Assembly: GCF_011082725.1 (NCBI RefSeq)
Contig: NZ_CP049715.1
Span: forward strand, 1,550,001 to 1,614,000
Source: Apibacter sp. B3706
GTDB lineage: Bacteria > Bacteroidota > Bacteroidia > Flavobacteriales > Weeksellaceae
Length of the DNA: 64,000 bases
Direction: 5' to 3'
Made by a program: the position numbers and the translations under genes. Shown piece by piece: positions 1 through 8,453 of the stretch (the first letter of the stretch is position 1; each line of letters starts with the position of its first letter). The notes below the pieces were generated by a model that was not told the origin of the DNA, did not search any database, and worked only from the letters and a program-made list of their open reading frames with translations.

Positions 1-2311
1 ATCTTATAGTAAATCTTATAAATTGAGGATATTGATACAATATTTCTTTTGACTTATTTATTTTATTATAATCTGTCCTTAAATTAGCCTCAAGAGTTTT
101 AAAAATATCATTTGCGTATAAAGAAAACATTAATTTTTTATCCAAGAATAAAGCTTTTAATCCAAATCCTAAATTAAAATATGACTTCACTTTTTTTGTG
201 GATATATACTGCGGTAATGCGTATTGAGATATTATAGTTATATTAAATGTTTTTCCTTTATTTAGAGATAAATTATTATTTATATTAAAATTTGCGCTGA
301 TAAAGTTATTGGAACTTAATCCTTTTATCTGGGACTTATTTTCTTTATAGTATACATCAACATTAAAATAACTTTCTAACCATTCTGTTGAAGTAAAATT
401 ATAATTTTGGCTTAAGCCTATAGAATTCTCTGTAACAGAATTCTCTGCTTTTTTAAATATATATTCCTCTTCCTCTTCTAAATAATAAGCATAATCAATA
501 GCGTCTTTTGCTTTATAAAAATATATTCCCGTATTCCAATTATTTTTCCATGAATAATTCAATTCCAAGTTATCGGTGTAAGAGGGCTTTAAAAAAGGAT
601 TACCTGACATAACATCACCTTTACTTAAACGACTCTTAAATGGATTTAGATTTCTGTAAGTTGGTCTATTTACACGTCTAGTATAATTAACATTTAGTGT
701 ACGATCGTCACCTAAATTATAGGTTAAGTACATACTAGGAAACAATTTAGTAGAATTATATTTATGTTTTTCTTGAGTAAGTACAGAAAAAATTCTTCTT
801 TGAAAATTTTCTAATCTTAAACCCATTTTGATCTCCCACTTATCAACTATTTTACCTCTCCCGGATATATATGTTGCTTGCAAATTTTCTTTATATTCAT
901 AAGAATCATTTGCCTCACCTTGATGATATGAATCATTTGAAATAAGAGTAATATACCCTGCATCATTTGTCGTTTTTGTATGAGAAGTTTTTACACCATA
1001 TTCCAATCCGATTTTCCTAAAATGCTGTTCTACATCCAAATTCCCTGAATAATTGTAAATTTTCAAATTATTAAGATCGCGAGAACTAAAGTCATGACTA
1101 GGAATGTACGTTACAAAGTCCTCATAATCTTTAGAATTGAAAGTAACATCTTCTTTACGAGTATTTCCAAAATAATCTAAATTTAATTTAATTTTACTTC
1201 CTAATGTATCCAAACTATATTGAGAATGAAAATTTACATAAATATTGTTTGTACTACCAGGCCCCTTTGAATAAGTTTTTGTCAGTATAGGAGATATTGG
1301 TTTATAAAAATATTCATTAAGACTTATTCTATGTTGTACATCGTATGTTTCAAATATTGATTGAAATCCTAAAGAAAATTGATTTGTCCATTGATAATCC
1401 ATACCTAAACTCCCATTAAAACGTTTTTTCAATTTTGATTTAGACAAGGATTGAGAACATATATCTTCATCTAAATATGTAATATAATTTTTATCTCTTT
1501 GCGCATTATTTACACCATAAAAGAAGTTTATATCCGAATTAAGAGTTATTTTCTTATGATTTAAATTAAATCCTAAATTTGTATTATAATAATCATATTT
1601 TGATTGTTTATAAGTCCCACCGATATAACTTTTCCAGTTGTTCTTTTTACTTGTTTTTAACACAATATTTATTAATCCCGAATTACCTTCTGCATCGTAT
1701 TTTGCCGGTGGTGCGGTAATTACTTCAATACTCTTTATATTATCGGATGAAATAGATTTCAAATAATTAATTAATTCATCACCAGACAGTGGAATACTTC
1801 TTTCATTTACCATTACTTTTAAACTACTTTTTCCTATTATGGATATTTGTTCATTTTTAATTTGTATTCCGGGACTTAATTTTAATACATCCAATGCGTC
1901 TCCACCTGATGTAGCGGCTGAATTTTCAACGTTAAATATGGTTCGATCTATTTTTCGCTCTATTAATTTTTTATTTCCTGTTACAACCACTTGCTGAATT
2001 TCCTTACCTGAAGATAATTTTATGATTCCTAAATCCTTATTTTCTTTAAGCATAAATGAATTGGAATATAATTCTTCACTATCTTTTTCAATTTTTAATT
2101 CGTATAACCCTTCATATAATCCCTCAAAAATAAAACTGTTGTGATCAACTATATGAGTAGTTATTATGATTGAATCTTTATTGATTAAAGAAATTTTCAG
2201 ATGAACTCCGGATTTATTTTCGTCCCAATCCAACCTTCCTTTAACAATGATTTCTTGAGAATAGGAATAAATACATATTAATGCAGTAATTAATAAATAG
2301 TAAATTTTCAT
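1..2311 (-). CDS. TonB-plug outer-membrane beta-barrel receptor (receptor 1), 3' end cut by window edge
   Basis: The reading frame is open from an ATG at 2311 to the left edge, giving about 770 codons. Comparison with the paralogue at 5570-7960 suggests that about 25 C-terminal residues lie outside the window. It has an N-terminal signal peptide (MKIYYLLITALICIYSYSQ), a carboxypeptidase-regulatory-like beta domain to about residue 95, a TonB-plug-like region (VVVTGNKKLIERKIDRTIFNVENS, then LKLSPGIQIKNEQISIIGKSS) and a long aromatic-rich barrel. This order fits the Bacteroidota 'outer membrane beta-barrel family' (OMP_b-brl_3). It should sit in the outer membrane and bind or import a ligand, perhaps a peptide; the ligand is unknown. 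Its N-terminal half is strikingly similar at DNA level to the 5570-7960 receptor, indicating a fairly recent duplication. It is the last gene of the minus-strand receptor/peptide cluster. Confidence 0.85.
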   Translation of the reverse strand, partial: MKIYYLLITALICIYSYSQEIIVKGRLDWDENKSGVHLKISLINKDSIIITTHIVDHNSFIFEGLYEGLYELKIEKDSEELYSNSFMLKENKDLGIIKLSSGKEIQQVVVTGNKKLIERKIDRTIFNVENSAATSGGDALDVLKLSPGIQIKNEQISIIGKSSLKVMVNERSIPLSGDELINYLKSISSDNIKSIEVITAPPAKYDAEGNSGLINIVLKTSKKNNWKSYIGGTYKQSKYDYYNTNLGFNLNHKKITLNSDINFFYGVNNAQRDKNYITYLDEDICSQSLSKSKLKKRFNGSLGMDYQWTNQFSLGFQSIFETYDVQHRISLNEYFYKPISPILTKTYSKGPGSTNNIYVNFHSQYSLDTLGSKIKLNLDYFGNTRKEDVTFNSKDYEDFVTYIPSHDFSSRDLNNLKIYNYSGNLDVEQHFRKIGLEYGVKTSHTKTTNDAGYITLISNDSYHQGEANDSYEYKENLQATYISGRGKIVDKWEIKMGLRLENFQRRIFSVLTQEKHKYNSTKLFPSMYLTYNLGDDRTLNVNYTRRVNRPTYRNLNPFKSRLSKGDVMSGNPFLKPSYTDNLELNYSWKNNWNTGIYFYKAKDAIDYAYYLEEEEEYIFKKAENSVTENSIGLSQNYNFTSTEWLESYFNVDVYYKENKSQIKGLSSNNFISANFNINNNLSLNKGKTFNITIISQYALPQYISTKKVKSYFNLGFGLKALFLDKKLMFSLYANDIFKTLEANLRTDYNKINKSKEILYQYPQFIRFTIR

Positions 2312-2795
2312 AGTTTCGTTCTAATAAAGCCACTGCAAGTTTATAGCAAAAAAACAATATTTAAAAATTTATTATATTGTTTAAACAAATTGTTAAATAA
2401 TTTTCAATTTATTGAAAACATATTAGGATAAAATTTAAACAAAAATTTATTTTATTTTTTATTTAATTAAAAAAATTAAAATATTTTATCTCTATTGTGT
2501 ATATTTAAATATTTTTATGATTTTTATCATATAACGTGTGTTTATTATTTTGGATTAATATTTAATTTTTAAACTAAATGTTAAAAATAAATAATATAAT
2601 ACCCGTTTTTTAATCCCTAGATTTTATGGTATTGTAAAAAAATTGATTTTATAGAAAGAAAGGAATGAGCTAATTACGTATTTAATACGTATATTATTAG
2701 TGTTAATTTTTAACTAAATGGAAATAAAGTTACGAGTTAAATTACGTCTCTGCTTTGCCTAAAGTGTCAAATAAATATTGGCCTATTTCAAAAAT
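2312..2795. other. AT-rich spacer upstream of receptor 1
   Basis: No gene is visible in these 484 bases. They hold a degenerate -7 element (TAAACTTG on the minus strand, 2336-2343) at the same place as the promoter of the paralogue at 5570-7960. They also hold a perfect inverted repeat ATGAT-N4-ATCAT at 2517-2530, embedded in 25 bases that recur identically upstream of that paralogue. Confidence 0.5.
2517..2530. promoter_or_regulatory. ATGAT-N4-ATCAT inverted repeat, Crp/Fnr-like half-sites
   Basis: This is a perfect 5-bp inverted repeat with a four-T spacer. The core TGAT-N4-ATCA is that of the Crp/Fnr operator consensus (TTGAT-N4-ATCAA). It lies 206-219 bases upstream of the receptor 1 start, and an identical copy lies 202-215 bases upstream of the 5570-7960 receptor. 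The distance from the predicted transcription start is large for a classical activator site, so function is inference only. Confidence 0.35.
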
Positions 2796-5163
2796 TTAAT
2801 TTATTCGTTCTTTCTCTTCTTCATTACCTAATTTTCTTTTTCCTAAATTAAGTTTATTATTACCTAATTTATATACTATCGATATTTGAAAAAAATGATT
2901 AGTATCCCCATACCAGCTATACGTCTGCTTTATGCTGTTTGTAAAATCAGTGTATTTAGGCTTATTGGTTTGAAAAATATCTTCTCCCGAGATTGTTATT
3001 TGCAATTTTTTTTGTAAAAAAAACATTCTGAAAGCTAAATCAATACTTTGATATGAATTTATTTTACTTATCTCATCTACTCCTTTACCACTATAGATCC
3101 ATTTTATATTAAATATAAAATTTTTATTCTTGTGTAAGTAAAAGGAATTATCTGTTGAAAAATAAAATAACCAACCCATATTGCGGATTTTTCCTATTTG
3201 TGGATTATCTGACTTATATTCGGAATACTGTAAGTTCATTTCATTATTACTTTCCCACCAAGGAATTTCTGAAAATAAATAGAATATATCTAAATTTGAA
3301 GTAGATGAATTTACAGCATTCAATTGAGTAGAAACTTGTGTTTTATCAATAGTATTTAATAATGTCACATCTGTGTATTCATTTTTCACCCTTGAATAAG
3401 ACAAAGAAACTGATAAATCTTTATACTCATAATTTAATTCGAAATTATGTGTATAATAAGGTTTTAGATCAGGATTCCCTGTTATATAGGAATTAGGGGT
3501 TAAATACTGTTTAAATGGGTTTAAAACGGAAAACTTTGGTCGATGTATTCGCCTTCCATAATTTAAGGATATTACATTTTCTTCATCCATAGTATAAGAA
3601 AGATAGGCCGTTGGAAAGAATTTTATATAACTATTTTTGTTTATTTGTTGCAAAGTTTTAGATATGCCTTTTACTTGAGAAACTTCCATTCTTAATCCTA
3701 GCTGAGCCTTCCATTTAGCGTTAATTTCTTTAGATGTGTTCACATATAAACTTTCAATATTTTCTTGATATGTAAAATGATTACTATTGATTGTATCCGG
3801 AATTGGAACATTCTCTATATTCAAAATATAATAAGAGTATTTATTATCAACATGGTTAAAAGAAATCTTGCCGCCATAATTAAATTTAATATTTGAAAAT
3901 GGATGCTCCATATCTAGTGAGGTAGAATAATTTTCTAATTTTTGATCTAAATAATTTTTCGCTACATCCGTTTCATCAACAATTTGATCATGCAAAATAT
4001 AATTTGAATGAAACATACTACGAGGTTCGTTATTAAAACTAATATAATTAATATCCAAATTTAGCAACCGCCCTATACTGTCTATTTTATATTGAGTATG
4101 AAAATTAGCAATATGTATTTGTGAATTTTCTTTTATTAAAGTTGGAGTGTGAATAATGTTATAAGATTTATTACCTTCAATATCTACCAACGAATTTCTT
4201 TTCCCTATGAAATTAGATTGAGAATATGAATAATTTCCGCCTAAAGTAATATGATTATTTAATTTATAATCAAAATTTGTTCGAAATGATGGTTTTCTAC
4301 TTTTATCTGTACCATTAAATTTATTATACCACAATCCATCAGGGTAATAATAATTAATTTTATTTGTGAAATCACTAAATGTAAAATTATTAAATATATT
4401 AGCCGATACTGAGATTTTATTTTTATTAAAATTAAAATCAGCACCTTGACCGGAAGAAGTATGATGCGATTGTTTTAGATTTTCTTGCAAAGAAAGATTC
4501 CATGAATCTTTTTTTGCTTTTTTTAAAAGAATATTGATCAATCCACTATTACCTTCCGCTTCATATTTTGATGGCGGGTTCGTAATAATTTCTATACTTT
4601 TAATTGCTTCTGATGAAATACTTTGTAAATAATTAATGAGCGATTCACCAGATAATTCAACTATCCTATTATCAATCATAATTTTGACAGAGTTTTTACC
4701 TATAATTTTAATATTACTTCCATCAAACTTTAATTTAGGGGTCTTCTTCAATACATCAAGAGCAGTACCTGAAGAGGAGGCAAATGATTTTTCAACGTTG
4801 AACACCATTCTGTCTATTTTTCGCTCAATTAATTTTTTATTTCCTGTTACTAGTACTTGCTCTAGCTCTTTAGTTGGATATATTTTTATTTCACCTAAAT
4901 CGATGTCTTCATTTACATCCAAATTTTTCATATAAATATTTTTACCCAACTGTCTTATATTTAGGGAATAAACACCTTGTGATATATCATTAAAGATAAA
5001 AAAAACCGTCTTCTCCCATAATAGCATTTTTAATTATGGTATCGCGTTTATATAATAATATTTCTGCTGAATTTTCAATACTTAATTTTCCTCTAATTTT
5101 AAAAGACTGAGAAAAGGATATGTAAAAAGAAAATAATAGAATTATAAGATATTTAATTTTCAT
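2796..5163 (-). pseudogene. TonB-plug outer-membrane beta-barrel receptor (receptor 2), frameshifted in an 8-base homopolymer
   Basis: The gene starts at ATG 5163 (MKIKYLIILLFSFYISFSQ, a signal peptide). It reads in one frame to GEDGFF, then breaks at a run of eight A on the plus strand (4998-5005). The rest (FNDISQGVYSLNI... to ...EEEKERIN) continues in another frame to the stop at 2796. The span is 2368 bases, one more than a multiple of three. With seven bases in the run it would encode 788 residues, matching its paralogues (793 and 796). Plug (VTGNKKLIERKIDRMVFNVEKS) and barrel are otherwise intact, without further stops. It may be a pseudogene, a phase-variable gene now OFF, or a sequencing error; the intact remainder favours a recent or reversible event. 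A -7 element at 5187-5194 rules out the upstream ATG at 5220. Confidence 0.85.
4998..5005. repeat. (A)8 homopolymer at the receptor 2 frameshift
   Basis: Eight consecutive A on the plus strand (T on the coding strand) lie about 53 codons into receptor 2. Seven or ten would restore the frame; eight does not. A homopolymer in the early coding part of a surface receptor is a usual site for slipped-strand phase variation, and also for base-calling errors. Confidence 0.8.
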
Positions 5164-5186
5164 AATAGCATTCTCATTCGATGGCG

Positions 5187-5194
5187 CAAAACTA
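5187..5194 (-). promoter_or_regulatory. Bacteroidota -7 element for receptor 2
   Basis: The minus strand reads TAGTTTTG, matching TAnnTTTG, 24 bases before the ATG at 5163. It places transcription inside the upstream in-frame ATG (5220), which supports the 5163 start. Confidence 0.6.
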
Positions 5195-5417
5195 TAATAA
5201 TTAAACAATAAACCAAACAATTTTATTCGTTTTAAGACATAATAACAATTTACTAAATCAGAATATAAATAAAATAAGATAAATTTATTTTTTTACACTT
5301 GAATTTACTTTATCCTTATTTTTATCTTGGAAAAAGTGAAATATATTTATTTATCTTACAATTATTTAAAAAAATGATTTTTTTTCATAATTGAAATATG
5401 AATTTTTTTATTTAAAA

Positions 5418-5512
5418 ATTAATTTAGGATTATGCCCCTAATTCCAATTGATTTTTAACCAAATTATAGTAATTTGACCTTAATTTTACTAATTGGCTAT
5501 GATTTCCTGTTT
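5418..5512 (-). repeat. Displaced copy of the exporter gene's 3' end
   Basis: These 95 bases match 8359-8453 with only three mismatches, clustered just before the stop codon. On the minus strand the copy encodes the last residues of the C39 ABC exporter (LVKLRSNYYNLVKNQLELG) with A instead of T before an in-frame TAA. Nothing upstream of it (5513 onward) is exporter-like, so it is a truncated relic. The offset between copies is 2941 bases and spans exactly one receptor gene. Confidence 0.9.
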
Positions 5513-5569
5513 TTTTTAAATTTATACTCTTTTTAAAGATAAAAATTGATTGTCTTATATATCAAATAG

Positions 5570-7960
5570 CTATTTAGCTCTGTATTGTTCTTCCTCATTA
5601 CCTGTTTTGATAGACTTAGATTTTATTGAATTATTCCCAAAATTATATTTTATCGAAAACCGTAGATTTTGTGAAAATTCATAATCAGTAATTTTATTCT
5701 TATTTTGATTGTATACACTATATACTTTATATTTAAATGTTTTAAAAATATCATTGGCATATAAGGAAAGCACTAATTTTTTATCAAGAAACAGACATTT
5801 CAATCCTGCACCAAAATTTGAAAAGGATTTCAATTTATCCGTCCCATCATACTGAGGAAAATTATATTGATATACTATGGTAAAATATGCAGTTTTATTT
5901 CTATTTAGAAATAAATTATTATTTATCTCTAAGCTTGAACTTATAGTATTATTTGAATTAAAACCTTCAATTTTAGATTTATTTTCTTTATAAAATAAAT
6001 TTAATGTAAGAGTACTTTCCCAAAATTTAAATGTATTGAATACATAATTTTGATTTAGACCTACGGAATACTCGTTGACACTGTTTTCAAATTTATAATG
6101 CAAAAAATTAGTGTCGTCCTCTTTTAAGTAATTTACCATATTTATCACATCTTCCGCTTTATAAAAATAGATCCCACTTGTCCACTTATTTTTCCAGGTA
6201 TAATTTAATTCTAAATTATCTGAATTTGAAGAATGTAGATATGGATTACCTGCTTGTGTTGTATTTTTATTTATATGAAGAACAAAGGGATTTAATGCCC
6301 TATACCACGGCCTATTTATACGTCTAGTATAGGTAAATGTAAAAGTATTTTTTTCATTTAACACATACGATAAATAAAAGCTCGGAAACAATTCAATTGA
6401 ATTAGATTTATATTCTTCTTTAGATACTACGGAATTAATTTTGCTTTGAAAGCTTTCCAATCGTAAACCGATTTGTATTTCCCATCTATCCAAAATTTTT
6501 CTTCTCCCTGAAAAATAAATCGCTTGAATGTTTTCTTTATATTCCAAAAGATCTTTGTATTTTTCTTGAAAATCATTTTTTCCTTCTTTATTTTCACAAT
6601 AGCCTATATTATTAGTTATTTTACTATGCGATATTTTAATACCATAATCTATTCCCAAATTTTTTAATTTTTGCTCTACATCTAAATTTCCGGAATAATT
6701 TGAAATTTTTTGATTATTTGTATCCAGAGAGGCAAAATCGTTTGTAGGTAAATACGAATCAAAATCTATATAATCTTTTGAATTTAAAATTGCATTTTCT
6801 TTTCTCGTATTTTTAAAATAATTCAAATTTAATTTAATCTTACTTCCCAGACTATCCAATTTATAGTGTGTGTAAAAATTCGAATAAAAGTTTTCTCTTT
6901 CTTCGATTTCTTTTGATACACTATTCGTCAAAATATTTGGATTTAATAAATTATATTGATATTGTTTATTATATAGATTTAAAGAACCTTCAGTTTTCTT
7001 ATACAATAAGTGAACACCTAAATTTAATTTCTCTATTATTTGATAATCCAAATCAAGGTTTCCATTAAAGTATTTTTTTAGCTTAAAATTACTATTAATA
7101 TAATTATTGATATTTTTATCAGTAAATTCACTATATTTATTGATCAGTTGTGAAAAATTTTTACCATTATAAAAATCTATAGCAGTATTGAATGTTATTT
7201 TTTTATAATTAAATGTAAATCCTAAATTTTCATTAAATAATGCATATTTAGCCTGTTTATAAGTCCCACCTATATAACTGTTCCAATTATTCTTTTTACT
7301 TGTTTTTAAAACAATATTTATTAATCCCGAATTTCCTTCAGCATCGTATTTCGCGGGAGGTGCGGTGATCACTTCAATTTTCTTAATATTATCAGATGAA
7401 ATGGATTTTAAATAATTAATTAAATCATCATCAGATAGTGGAATGATCTTATCATTAACTAATATTTTCAAGCTACTTTTACCGAACATGGATATTTGAT
7501 CATTTTTAACTTGTATTCCCGGGGTTAATTTCAATACATCCAAACCATCTCCTCCTGAGGTTGCAGCTGAATTTTCAACATTAAATATAGTTCGATCTAT
7601 TTTTCGATCAATTAGTTTTTTATTTCCTGTAACTACTATCTGCTGTAATTTTACACCGGTAGACAGATTAATTATTCCTAAGTCTGTATTTTCTTTTATT
7701 ATTAACGTTTTGGAATATAATTCTTCATTATCTTCTTTAATTTTTAACTCGTATAATCCTTCGTATAAATTTCTAAAATTAAAGTTTTTATGATCATCTA
7801 TCTCTGAAGTAATGATAATAGAATCTTGCTTGATCAAATATATTTTGTATTTATTTTCAAATATATTTTCATTTAATTCAAGCCTCCCTTTAAGAGTAAT
7901 TTCTTGAGAATATGAATAATTACATACTAATATGATAACAAATAAATAGAAAATTTTCAT
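5570..7960 (-). CDS. TonB-plug outer-membrane beta-barrel receptor (receptor 3)
   Basis: This 796-residue protein is complete. It has a signal peptide (residues 1-18, ending YSYSQ), a carboxypeptidase-regulatory-like domain (about 20-95), a TonB-plug region (about 108-230, with VTGNKKLIDRKIDRTIFNVENS and EVITAPPAKYDAEGNSGLINIVLK) and a C-terminal beta-barrel ending in alternating hydrophobic strands (NLRFSIKYNFG). The length is usual for the family. It follows the peptide exporter on the same strand, with a 410-base gap and its own -7 element at 7984-7991, so it can be expressed alone. It is the closest paralogue of receptor 1. Its ligand is unknown; uptake or sensing of the peptide made by the neighbouring genes, or recognition of a competitor's peptide, is inference from context. 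Confidence 0.85.
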   Translation of the reverse strand: MKIFYLFVIILVCNYSYSQEITLKGRLELNENIFENKYKIYLIKQDSIIITSEIDDHKNFNFRNLYEGLYELKIKEDNEELYSKTLIIKENTDLGIINLSTGVKLQQIVVTGNKKLIDRKIDRTIFNVENSAATSGGDGLDVLKLTPGIQVKNDQISMFGKSSLKILVNDKIIPLSDDDLINYLKSISSDNIKKIEVITAPPAKYDAEGNSGLINIVLKTSKKNNWNSYIGGTYKQAKYALFNENLGFTFNYKKITFNTAIDFYNGKNFSQLINKYSEFTDKNINNYINSNFKLKKYFNGNLDLDYQIIEKLNLGVHLLYKKTEGSLNLYNKQYQYNLLNPNILTNSVSKEIEERENFYSNFYTHYKLDSLGSKIKLNLNYFKNTRKENAILNSKDYIDFDSYLPTNDFASLDTNNQKISNYSGNLDVEQKLKNLGIDYGIKISHSKITNNIGYCENKEGKNDFQEKYKDLLEYKENIQAIYFSGRRKILDRWEIQIGLRLESFQSKINSVVSKEEYKSNSIELFPSFYLSYVLNEKNTFTFTYTRRINRPWYRALNPFVLHINKNTTQAGNPYLHSSNSDNLELNYTWKNKWTSGIYFYKAEDVINMVNYLKEDDTNFLHYKFENSVNEYSVGLNQNYVFNTFKFWESTLTLNLFYKENKSKIEGFNSNNTISSSLEINNNLFLNRNKTAYFTIVYQYNFPQYDGTDKLKSFSNFGAGLKCLFLDKKLVLSLYANDIFKTFKYKVYSVYNQNKNKITDYEFSQNLRFSIKYNFGNNSIKSKSIKTGNEEEQYRAK

Positions 7961-7983
7961 AGTTTTTGTTATAAAAATTATGG

Positions 7984-7991
7984 CAAATTTA
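7984..7991 (-). promoter_or_regulatory. Bacteroidota -7 element for receptor 3
   Basis: The minus strand reads TAAATTTG (TAnnTTTG) 24 bases before the ATG at 7960, the same spacing as in receptor 2. Confidence 0.6.
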
Positions 7992-8161
7992 TATCAATAA
8001 ATATTATTTATAACGAGATGTTATATATTTTAAACATATTATTAAATGTTATAATATATTTTTAAAAAATTTGAAATAAAATTTAAAGATAATTTATTAT
8101 AATTTTAATCAAAACCAATATAAAACAGATATTTTATCCCTTTTATTTATTTTGTATTTTT

Positions 8162-8175
8162 ATGATTTTTATCAT
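8162..8175. promoter_or_regulatory. ATGAT-N4-ATCAT inverted repeat, second copy
   Basis: Identical to 2517-2530, within a 25-base identical block (8155-8179). It is placed about 200 bases upstream of receptor 3, as in receptor 1. Either this is a shared operator or it was simply carried along in the duplication of the two receptors. Confidence 0.35.
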
Positions 8176-8358
8176 ATAAAATATGTTGTTTTTTTATAAT
8201 TTTAATTTATTACAAACTTAATGTTTATTTTTTTAGTCGTTTGATATAATTTTTTGAATTATCTATGATATTTATATAGTACTAAAGAACTAGACCTCTT
8301 TATAAAATTATTGAAGAAATTAGTTTTTCATCGGTAATTGAGAATTTGGAAGGATTGA

Positions 8359-8453
8359 ATTAATTTAGGATTATGTGCCCAATTCCAATTGATTTTTAAC
8401 CAAATTATAGTAATTTGACCTTAATTTTACTAATTGGCTATGATTTCCTGTTT
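8359..8453 (-). repeat. Original copy of the 95-bp exporter-end repeat
   Basis: This is the 3' end of the ABC exporter gene plus 12 bases beyond its stop. It is repeated at 5418-5512 with three mismatches. Confidence 0.9.

Larger units (their letters stand above)
5164..5569. other. Spacer between receptors 2 and 3, holding a copy of the exporter 3' end
   Basis: No intact gene. The stretch holds the promoter of receptor 2 (5187-5194) and the displaced 95-bp copy of the exporter gene end (5418-5512). The remainder is AT-rich with no recognisable structure. Confidence 0.5.
7961..8370. other. AT-rich spacer upstream of receptor 3
   Basis: No gene is visible. It contains the receptor 3 promoter (7984-7991) and a second perfect copy of the ATGAT-N4-ATCAT palindrome (8162-8175). 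Confidence 0.5.

Noticed and set aside
4636-4935. Plus-strand open frame of 99 codons
   Set aside because: It is an antisense shadow of the well-supported receptor 2 gene.
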